This document shows positions 51,617 through 64,000 of a DNA stretch of 64,000 nt, in pieces (the first letter of the stretch is position 1; each line of letters opens with the position of its first letter). The DNA comes from Luteibacter anthropi. GTDB taxonomy: Bacteria; Pseudomonadota; Gammaproteobacteria; Xanthomonadales; Rhodanobacteraceae. The notes under the pieces were generated by a model. That model saw only the letters and a list, made by a program, of their open reading frames with translations. It was not told where the DNA came from and made no database searches. The position numbers and the translations under genes were made by a program. The stretch covers positions 186,001-250,000 of the forward strand of contig NZ_JAARLZ010000008.1 of NCBI RefSeq assembly GCF_011759365.1. The letters run 5' to 3'.

Positions 51617-53293
51617 ATGATGATCGTGACCAAAAGACTCGCGGTATGGATCTGCTTCATTGTCGTCATGCTGGGGAGTGCCTGCGTGCGTCATTGGCCA
51701 TCGGCACAGCCGCCTTCCGTTCTGGTGGAGGCTGTTCCGACGGCAGGGCCTCCTGAGGAGAAGGGCGACGATGTCGCGAGGCATCTGCAGGATCGTTATA
51801 ACGAAAGCCGGCAGGACTGCGGCGGAAAGACCAGTCCCGCCTTTGTGTGCTCGGGTATTTTGCTGAGGTCGACGACCTGGGGCAGTGGATACCACTCGTG
51901 GATGCCAAATCCTGCAACGGCATCCTGGGGCGTGACGTTCTCCTGGCTGCGGCAGGACGCTAACTTCGATGATTCCGGTGCCACCGCCAACGGATTTATC
52001 GTCTATCCACGCAGCTATGCGGATCCAAGAGGGTTCGAGAAGCTGTATGTGCGGTGCGGCTACCCACAGGATGCGAAGTCGACCGGACCTGATCGTTGTT
52101 ACGTCAAATGGGCGATTTGCCAGGACATGGTGCCTCCCATCACCACGTCGGTGGCGTGGATGAAGGTCTTCACCAAGGATACCGACCAATGCGCCTTCGG
52201 GGTCGACCGCAATCGGCAGGACACAGCAGCCATCTGGATGCAGATCGTAGGCGTAAGGCATGGTCGGCAGGTCAACAAGCGCGATGAGATCATCGTTGAT
52301 TCGTGGGACACGATCAGCGACGAGAAATGGATGCCCATCGAGGCATTCTTTTACCGGACCAACCCCGATCCCGGCATGCCCAATGCATTGCAGTCGGCAC
52401 AGAAGGATCAGGAGGAATTCAAGAAAGTCACCAAGCGCTGGGTGCCGGTTATCCGGTGGACACCATCGGCCAATGTGATTGGTGGCGCGAAGTTCGAATA
52501 TCGCGTCGCCGATCAGAAGGTGTTGCCGGGGCCGGAGACGGGTGCGGATGTTGCCAGGCATCTGCAATCCCGCTATGCAGATCCAGCGAAACAGTGCGGG
52601 AGCGCTACGGCGCCGGCCTTTGTATGCGCAGGCATTCTTCTTAGGTCGACCAACTATTCGGCGGGTTACCACTCATGGCTGCCCAATCCGGGGTCGGCTC
52701 CCTGGGGCGTATCGGCGTCCTGGTTGCGGCTCGATTCGGATTTTGTCGGGAATTATCCGTCTGGTAACGGCTTCATCATTTATCCCGCGAAATATATCGA
52801 CTCATCGGTCTACGATTCCATCGAAGTGCGATGCGGTTACCCAAGGGATGCGGGCACCGGAGGGCCTGATCGTTGCAGGACGATATGCCAGAAACTGCCA
52901 AATCCCATTACGACGGCCGCTCAACATCAGGCCGCTTATGGCGGTGGACCGGGTTGCCCATTTGGTGTTGAGAAAGGTACCGCCAATAGTGCCGATGCCT
53001 GGATGCAGGTAGCCATCATCCGGAAGAACGTTGGCCTGGAAGGCTCGGCGTATTACAACGAAATCATTCTCGCTGCCTGGTCGCAGACCATTGGTGCACG
53101 CATGCCGGTCGAAGCCTTCTTCTATCGATCCAATACACCGGCTTCTCTTGCATCTGCACGCCTCGATCAGCAGGACTTCAAGAACACGACGGGGCGCTGG
53201 GTCCCGATTATCAAGTGGACGGTCAGTGCTGCCGGAGCACCCGGTACGGCCAGCTTTTCTTTCGACCCGAACGATCAGGCGATACAGCAGTAG
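51617..53293 (+). CDS. Two-domain lipoprotein of the tandem array, protein E
   Basis: 558 residues from ATG 51617; starts at 51620 (ATG) and 51626 (GTG) are also possible. The signal peptide ends LGSAC (Cys23). Domain 1 (~50-302) is of the protein C domain 1 subtype. Domain 2 (from ~308) is of a third subtype, shared with domain 2 of F, marked by CQK-type cysteine loops and GCPFGVEKGTANSADAW. All key motifs are retained (FVCAGILLRST, YYNEIILAAW, PVEAFFYR, RWVPIIKW). Its domain 1 end (FEYRVADQKVLP) is the closest match to the remnant at 38509-38592. Confidence 0.75.
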   Translation: MMIVTKRLAVWICFIVVMLGSACVRHWPSAQPPSVLVEAVPTAGPPEEKGDDVARHLQDRYNESRQDCGGKTSPAFVCSGILLRSTTWGSGYHSWMPNPATASWGVTFSWLRQDANFDDSGATANGFIVYPRSYADPRGFEKLYVRCGYPQDAKSTGPDRCYVKWAICQDMVPPITTSVAWMKVFTKDTDQCAFGVDRNRQDTAAIWMQIVGVRHGRQVNKRDEIIVDSWDTISDEKWMPIEAFFYRTNPDPGMPNALQSAQKDQEEFKKVTKRWVPVIRWTPSANVIGGAKFEYRVADQKVLPGPETGADVARHLQSRYADPAKQCGSATAPAFVCAGILLRSTNYSAGYHSWLPNPGSAPWGVSASWLRLDSDFVGNYPSGNGFIIYPAKYIDSSVYDSIEVRCGYPRDAGTGGPDRCRTICQKLPNPITTAAQHQAAYGGGPGCPFGVEKGTANSADAWMQVAIIRKNVGLEGSAYYNEIILAAWSQTIGARMPVEAFFYRSNTPASLASARLDQQDFKNTTGRWVPIIKWTVSAAGAPGTASFSFDPNDQAIQQ

Positions 53294-53331
53294 TTGATCG
53301 GACTGGATGGCGCATCACAAGGAGGATGGGA

Positions 53332-55155
53332 ATGATCAGGACATGGGTTCGCGTTTTTTCAATGGCACTATTGGTCGCCATGGCTGCTTGCTCGACAAGT
53401 CCGCCTTATGCGCCCGGGCAAACCATTGTGCACAGAGGGGATGAGCAGGTCGTTCAGGGCATGGAAACGGAAGGAGTGCCTGGTAGCGAGGAGGGGGGGG
53501 GGCCGTCTGGTGAAGACGCGTCGCCGGTGGCACTGGCGCTTCCGCAGGAAACAGGTGCTGATGTATTGAGGCATATCAGAGACAGATACAACGACACCAC
53601 GGGCTACTGCAATGTATCTACGACGCCGGCATTCGTATGTTACGGCATCATGTTCAGGTCGACGAGGTTTGCAACGGGTGGTCGTTACTCGTGGATGCCA
53701 AACCCCGCATCATCGGTATTCATTGGTGTCTCTATTTCCTTCCTTCGGAAGGATTCCAATATGTGGAATCCTTATCCCTCGTCAAACGGCTTCATTATTT
53801 ATCCGAAGCAGTACGCAGATAAGTATGGTGCGACCTCGCTTTACGTACGCTGTGCCTATCCTCAGGATGCCTGGACGGCAGAGCCTGAAGGATGTACCCA
53901 TCATGAGCGTGCGGGAAAGCATTCAACGACCATGCTATGCCATCAGTACACACCCGCGATCCTGACGGCGCAGGACTGGATTGCCAAGGGCTTCGATGAT
54001 GATGAGAACCAGTGCGCGTTCGGTATGGTGAAAGGCCCTGGCATGACGGATACCGGTGCTGCCTTCAGGGCCATGATTCAGGTACGCTCCCTGGTTACTC
54101 GCTTGGCGCATCCGCGTTCATTGGCGGCGGATTTGCCGGGCGTTCTGGCAACGATGAACCGCAATGAGTTGATCTTGGATGACTACCGTTTTTCCGATCC
54201 GAAAGCATTTCCTCTGGAGGCGTTCTTTTATCAAAACACGGTGGTGGAGCCTGGATATCAGGATCCCCTGACAAATGCCAAGGAAGACCAGAAAATCTAC
54301 TGGAATCTCACCCATCGGTGGGTTCCGATCATTCTTTGGATCGTCAACAAGACCGGTGCACAGACGTTTGACTACCGCGCTGCTGACCAGGCCGTCAAGG
54401 AGCCTGGCGGTGGTGGCAGTTCACCGGGGGAAGACGTAGCCCGCCATTTGCAGGCTCGCTATGACATGAAGGATCCGCAGTACCAGACGTGCAAGAATGG
54501 CGCTGCCGCTTTCGTATGCAGTGGGGTCATGATCCGGGGAACCGGTAACCTGCCGCCCCCTAACAAGCCCTGGATGCCCGCACCGGGATCGACCAAGGGC
54601 GTGTCGTTCAGTTGGATGCGGAAGGACTCCATCGTAACCACGCTCTATGTGTCCAACGGCATGATTACGATGCCTGCCCAGTTTCTTGAGGCTGGCAAGT
54701 CGAATCTCCAGGTGTTGTGCGGTTACATCGCGAATGCAAGCACAAACGGCATGGCGAACAAGTGCCAGAACGACTGCCAGTCACGGGGTATCACCACCGT
54801 GGCGCAGTTCAATGCAACGTTTCCGTCGGGCGCGGGTTGCCCTTTCAAGGTGGCCAAGGGTACGGCCAATGCCGCGCAGATGTGGGACCATATTGCGACG
54901 ATCCGGAGAGGTCGTAACTACACCGCCTGGAACGAAATCATCATTGATAATTATCTTTCCATGGCAGATAGGGCCGTGCCGGTCGAGGCGTTCTACTATC
55001 TGACTGGTGCTACCGCAAGTAAGGGGTATGCGCAGACAGACCAGAAGAACTACAAGAATGTAACCGGCTTATGGGTGCCAGTCATCATGGTGAACCTGAC
55101 GGCGGGTGGCGCGACTTTCACCTACAATGCAGCCGATCAGGCGATCACGAACTGA
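53332..55155 (+). CDS. Two-domain lipoprotein of the tandem array, protein F
   Basis: 607 residues from ATG 53332, with GGAGG six nt upstream. The signal peptide ends AMAAC (Cys20). A Glu/Gly-rich spacer of ~55 residues precedes domain 1 (~80-355, protein D subtype). A GGGGSS linker leads to domain 2 (~363-607), which is close to E domain 2 (GCPFKVAKGTANAAQMW). In domain 2 the D-SNF motif is altered (WMRKDSIV) and the region between VSNGM and LCGY is shortened, but NEIII and EAFYY remain. It is the last gene before a terminator. It is visibly A+T-richer than the flanking housekeeping genes. Confidence 0.75.
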   Translation: MIRTWVRVFSMALLVAMAACSTSPPYAPGQTIVHRGDEQVVQGMETEGVPGSEEGGGPSGEDASPVALALPQETGADVLRHIRDRYNDTTGYCNVSTTPAFVCYGIMFRSTRFATGGRYSWMPNPASSVFIGVSISFLRKDSNMWNPYPSSNGFIIYPKQYADKYGATSLYVRCAYPQDAWTAEPEGCTHHERAGKHSTTMLCHQYTPAILTAQDWIAKGFDDDENQCAFGMVKGPGMTDTGAAFRAMIQVRSLVTRLAHPRSLAADLPGVLATMNRNELILDDYRFSDPKAFPLEAFFYQNTVVEPGYQDPLTNAKEDQKIYWNLTHRWVPIILWIVNKTGAQTFDYRAADQAVKEPGGGGSSPGEDVARHLQARYDMKDPQYQTCKNGAAAFVCSGVMIRGTGNLPPPNKPWMPAPGSTKGVSFSWMRKDSIVTTLYVSNGMITMPAQFLEAGKSNLQVLCGYIANASTNGMANKCQNDCQSRGITTVAQFNATFPSGAGCPFKVAKGTANAAQMWDHIATIRRGRNYTAWNEIIIDNYLSMADRAVPVEAFYYLTGATASKGYAQTDQKNYKNVTGLWVPVIMVNLTAGGATFTYNAADQAITN

Positions 55156-55213
55156 TCGCTTGAGCAACAACCATATACGGGGCTGTCCCGGGCATGAGTT
55201 TCATGCGCTGAAA

Positions 55214-55256
55214 GAAAAAACGCCGGCCATCCCAGGATGACCGGCGTTTTCTTCAG
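55214..55256. terminator. Terminator between the lipoprotein array and parE
   Basis: CGCCGG (55221-55226) pairs with CCGGCG (55241-55246), extended inside by CATCC/GGATG. An A-run precedes and TTTTC follows, so it can serve both converging units. Confidence 0.9.
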
Positions 55257-55267
55257 GAACTACAGGG

Positions 55268-57157
55268 TCAGACTTCCAGCGTCGCGAGATCGCCCTTTTC
55301 TTCAAGCCACTGCTTGCGATCGCCTGCGCGCTTTTTCGCCAGCAACATATCCATGAGCTTCAGGGTGCCGTCGTCGGTTTCGACCGTAAGCTGCACGAGG
55401 CGGCGCGTGTCCGGGTGAATGGTGGATTCGCGAAGCTGCGCCGGGTTCATTTCGCCCAGGCCCTTGAAGCGAGTGACCGAGACGGCGCCCTTCATCTTCT
55501 CGCGATCCACCTTCTCCAGCATGAGGCGCTTTTCTTCCTCATCAAGGCAGTAGAACACCTGTTTGCCCACGTCCACGCGGAACAGCGGCGGCATCGCCAC
55601 GAACACGTGGCCTTCGCGCACCAGCGACGGGAAGTGGCGCAGGAACAGCGCCGAGAGCAGGGTGGCGATGTGCAGGCCGTCGGAGTCGGCATCGGCCAGG
55701 ATCACCACCTTGCCGTAGCGCAGGCCCGAGAGGTCGTCCTTGCCCGGGTCGCAGCCGATGGCGACAGCGAGGTCGTGCACTTCCTGCGAGCCGAGCACGG
55801 CGCCGGATTCCACCTCCCAGGTGTTGAGGATCTTGCCGCGCAGCGGGAGGATCGCCTGGAAGTCCTTGTCGCGGGCCTGCTTGGCCGAGCCGCCGGCCGA
55901 ATCGCCCTCGACCAGGAACAGCTCGGTGCGGGTGAGGTCGGTGGCCGCGCAGTCGGCCAGCTTGCCGGGTAGGGCGGGGCCCTGGGTGATCTTCTTGCGC
56001 ACCACCTGCTTGGCGGCCTTCAGGCGCGCGCTGGCGCGCTCGATGGCGAGCTGGGCGATCTTCTCGCCCAGATCCACATGCTGGTTGAGCCACAGGCTGA
56101 AGGCGTCATGCACCACGCCTTCGACCACGCCGGCGGCGTTGCGCGACGACAGGCGCTCCTTGGTCTGGCCGGCGAACTGGGCGTCCTGCAGCTTCACGCT
56201 GAGCACGAAGGCCAGGCGCTCCCAGACGTCCTCCGGGGCCAGCTTCACGCCGCGCGGCAGCAGGTTGCGCAGGTCACAGAACTCGCGGATGGCATTGGTG
56301 AGGCCCGAACGCAGGCCGTTCACATGCGTGCCGCCCTGGGCGGTGGGAATGAGGTTGACGTAGCTTTCCTGCACCAGCTCGCCTTCGGGCAGCCACGCCA
56401 GGGCGACATCGAGCGCGTCGGTGTCACGTGCGAAGTGCTTCACGAACAGGTCGGAAGGCAGGGCTTCGGCGCCTTGCAGCTCACCGCGCAGGTAGTCGGA
56501 CAGGCCGTCCTCGAAGTACCACTCGACGGTTTCGCCGGTGGACTCGTCGGTGAGGCGCACGGTGAGGCCGGCGCAGAGCACGGCCTTGGCGCGCAGCAGG
56601 TGCTTGAGCTTGGAGACGAGGATGCGCGGGGAATCGAAGTACTTCGGGTCGGGCCAGAAGCGCAGCGTGGTGCCGGTTTTCTTCTTCGGCACCGTGCCGA
56701 TGACTTCCAGCTCGCTCGCACGGTCGCCGTCGGCGAAGCTCATGCGGAATTCCTGGCCTTCGCGACGGATGGTGACATCGACCCGGTTGGACAGCGCATT
56801 CACCACGGAGACGCCCACGCCGTGCAGGCCACCCGAGAAGGCGTAGTTCTTGTTGGAGAACTTGCCGCCCGCGTGCAGGCGCGTGAGGATCAGCTCGACG
56901 CCGGGCACCTTTTCTTCGGGGTGGATGTCCACGGGCATGCCGCGGCCGTCGTCGCTGACTTCCACCGAGCCGTCGTTGAACACGGTGACGTCGATGGTCT
57001 TCGCGTGGCCGGCCAGCGCCTCGTCGACCGAGTTGTCGATGACTTCCTGCGCCAGGTGGTTCGGGCGCGACGTGTCGGTATACATGCCCGGCCGGCGCTT
57101 GACCGGGTCCAGGCCACTGAGGACTTCGATGTCTGAGGCGTTATAGCGAGTATTCAT
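55268..57157 (-). CDS. parE: DNA topoisomerase IV subunit B
   Basis: 629 residues, ParE length and clearly shorter than GyrB of this group. The GHKL ATPase domain has [11 protein letters not shown] and [15 protein letters not shown] transducer segment and the TOPRIM domain ([30 protein letters not shown]) follow. The C-terminal tail matches ParE ([17 protein letters not shown]). It decatenates replicated chromosomes together with ParC, which is not in the window. Confidence 0.96.
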   Translation of the reverse strand: MNTRYNASDIEVLSGLDPVKRRPGMYTDTSRPNHLAQEVIDNSVDEALAGHAKTIDVTVFNDGSVEVSDDGRGMPVDIHPEEKVPGVELILTRLHAGGKFSNKNYAFSGGLHGVGVSVVNALSNRVDVTIRREGQEFRMSFADGDRASELEVIGTVPKKKTGTTLRFWPDPKYFDSPRILVSKLKHLLRAKAVLCAGLTVRLTDESTGETVEWYFEDGLSDYLRGELQGAEALPSDLFVKHFARDTDALDVALAWLPEGELVQESYVNLIPTAQGGTHVNGLRSGLTNAIREFCDLRNLLPRGVKLAPEDVWERLAFVLSVKLQDAQFAGQTKERLSSRNAAGVVEGVVHDAFSLWLNQHVDLGEKIAQLAIERASARLKAAKQVVRKKITQGPALPGKLADCAATDLTRTELFLVEGDSAGGSAKQARDKDFQAILPLRGKILNTWEVESGAVLGSQEVHDLAVAIGCDPGKDDLSGLRYGKVVILADADSDGLHIATLLSALFLRHFPSLVREGHVFVAMPPLFRVDVGKQVFYCLDEEEKRLMLEKVDREKMKGAVSVTRFKGLGEMNPAQLRESTIHPDTRRLVQLTVETDDGTLKLMDMLLAKKRAGDRKQWLEEKGDLATLEV

Positions 57158-57268
57158 GGGGTGTCGCGGTCATTCGTAGCCGGGCAGGATGGGCGACGCC
57201 CACCGGATCGGTCAAGCCTCACAGGTTGCCGTATCACCCGATGAGACCAGCCCGGGCGATCTCTCCCC

Positions 57269-57377
57269 TGTAGGAGCGCGCCTCGCGCGCGACCGGCAGA
57301 GCGACAAGGCCACATGCCATCGAGCGCTGACCGAAGTTGATACACATCGTTGTCCCGGTCGCGCGCGAGGCGCGCTC

Positions 57378-57381
<4 letters not shown>
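57269..57381. repeat. Inverted REP pair overlapping the pepP stop codon
   Basis: Forward copy at 57269-57294 and inverted copy at 57356-57381 with a ~60-nt centre. The minus-strand TAG at 57380-57378 is the stop codon of the aminopeptidase gene. It lies between pepP's 3' end and the parE 5' region, so it may also influence parE expression. Confidence 0.9.
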
Positions 57382-63233
<5,852 letters not shown>

Positions 63234-63241
63234 GCCAGGCC

Positions 63242-63583
63242 TTGAGCAACGCGGCCATCCTCCGCTGGGTCGGTCTGATCCTGGTCATGATCCTCATCGC
63301 GCTGCAGCTCAAGCTGTGGGTCGGCGGTGGGGGCATGGCCGAGGTGGATTCACTGCGGGCATCGGTCAAGAAACAGACCGACGAGAACGCATCGTTGCAG
63401 ACGCGCAACCAGGCCCTGGCCGCCGACGTGGAAGACCTCAAGCACGGCGAGCAGGCGACGGAAGCGCGTGCGCGCCAGGAACTGGGCCTCATCAAGCCCG
63501 GCGAGACGTTCTACCAGGTGGTGGAGCCGGGGGCCGCGACCAGCGCGCCTCCGCCTCCGCCGCCCGTTACCGGCGGCCAGTGA
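63242..63583 (+). CDS. ftsB: Cell division protein FtsB
   Basis: 113 residues from TTG 63242. One membrane helix (WVGLILVMILIALQLKLWV) is followed by a periplasmic coiled coil (residues ~38-75) and the conserved ARQELGLIKPGETFYQVVEP segment. It bridges FtsL and FtsQ in the divisome. A Pro-rich tail (APPPPPPVTGG) follows the conserved part and is longer than in E. coli. It starts 8 nt after eno and overlaps ispD by one nt (TGATG). Confidence 0.92.
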   Translation: MSNAAILRWVGLILVMILIALQLKLWVGGGGMAEVDSLRASVKKQTDENASLQTRNQALAADVEDLKHGEQATEARARQELGLIKPGETFYQVVEPGAATSAPPPPPPVTGGQ

Positions 63584-64000
63584 TGGATGCGCTCTGGTGC
63601 GTATTACCGGCCGCCGGCAAGGGCGTCCGGGCCGGCGGCGACCGGCCGAAGCAATACCAGGCGGTTGCCGGGCGACCGCTGATGGACCACACCCTGGAAC
63701 GGCTGGCCGCGCATCCGCGCATCGCCGGCCTGCTGGTGGTGATCGCGGCCGACGACGAACACTTCGCCGCCACGGACCACATCCTGGGCAAGCCGCTGCT
63801 TACCGCCATCGGCGGCAGCGAGCGCAGTTATTCCGTGCTGGCAGGCATCGACGCCTTGCCGGCCGACGTATCCGACGACGCCTTCGTGCTGGTGCATGAC
63901 GCCGCGCGACCCTGCGTGCGCGCCGCCGACATCTCGCGCCTGATCGACCTGGCCGGCGAGGCCGGTGGCGGTCTGCTTGGGGCGCCGTTGCGCGACACCC
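63583..64000 (+). CDS. ispD: 2-C-methyl-D-erythritol 4-phosphate cytidylyltransferase, 3'-truncated by window edge
   Basis: The first 139 residues are present and open to the right edge. LPAAGKGVRAGGDRPKQYQ is the CTP-binding loop of IspD, and VLVHDAARPCV is its second signature. It makes CDP-methylerythritol in the MEP isoprenoid pathway. Coupled to ftsB by TGATG, as in E. coli. Confidence 0.96.
   Translation, partial: MDALWCVLPAAGKGVRAGGDRPKQYQAVAGRPLMDHTLERLAAHPRIAGLLVVIAADDEHFAATDHILGKPLLTAIGGSERSYSVLAGIDALPADVSDDAFVLVHDAARPCVRAADISRLIDLAGEAGGGLLGAPLRDT

Noticed and set aside
47055-55155. Lipoprotein array as polymorphic toxin-immunity cassettes
   Set aside because: Every gene encodes the same module with its own lipoprotein signal; no small cytoplasmic immunity-like partner or secretion marker (VgrG, PAAR, RHS, two-partner) lies between them. 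Not excluded, but unsupported.

Overview
The window reads as chromosome of a G+C-rich gammaproteobacterium of the Lysobacterales (Xanthomonadales), most likely Rhodanobacteraceae (Luteibacter/Dyella-like). This is inferred from the very long (~1,640 aa) NAD-dependent glutamate dehydrogenase, the pcnB-folK-panB-panC-panD-pgi and pyrG-kdsA-eno-ftsB-ispD gene orders, codon use and the abundant REP palindromes. There is no integrase, transposase, rRNA or CRISPR array. One tRNA gene (tRNA-Glu, anticodon CUC) is present.

Layout. 0-14.6 kb: a TetR-RND adaptor pair (adaptor cut by the window edge), NAD-glutamate dehydrogenase, NAD kinase, a cytosolic-type 5'-nucleotidase, an EamA transporter, a small exported protein, then glutaryl-CoA dehydrogenase, a GNAT and a fused E1 alpha-beta 2-oxoacid dehydrogenase. 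14.8-26.4 kb, all on the minus strand: a phosphate/polyphosphate region with phoB-phoR-ppk1-glycosyltransferase-membrane protein (the last three overlap by 4 nt), ppx, a periplasmic cyclophilin with lpxH, and a second divergent ppk1 that has its own candidate Pho box. 26.5-37.3 kb: a BepA-like protease, glutaredoxin and AhpD-like genes, an NAD-type isocitrate dehydrogenase, lpxO, thiD, GIY-YIG, PhoH, bcp and gcvR, divergent from dapA and a short BamC-like lipoprotein gene. 38.7-45.6 kb: fdxA, tRNA-Glu, pcnB-folK-panBCD and pgi. 55.3-64 kb: parE, pepP, pyrG-kdsA, eno, ftsB and ispD (cut by the window edge).

The accessory core is 45.6-55.2 kb. A 17-bp perfect palindrome precedes an HTH gene and an overlapping alpha/beta-hydrolase gene. 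Then comes an operon-like run of five lipoprotein genes built from nine copies of one ~250-300 residue cysteine-containing domain. A tenth copy is a lone gene at 37.5 kb, followed directly by the decayed tail of an eleventh. From memory the domain resembles secreted halovibrin (HvnA/HvnB)-like proteins, but this could not be checked. The arrangement (tandem two-domain lipoproteins, mixed domain subtypes, one degenerate copy, one remnant, visibly lower G+C) is the best candidate here for an undescribed system.

Two families of intergenic repeats punctuate the window. The first is a REP family found mostly as inverted pairs; at five genes its conserved TAG is the stop codon of the neighbouring gene. 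The second is a longer element built round a GGTTCCTGC/GCAGGAACC palindrome, arranged at 32.2-32.7 kb as a tandem array with a 173-bp period, next to a GIY-YIG gene.
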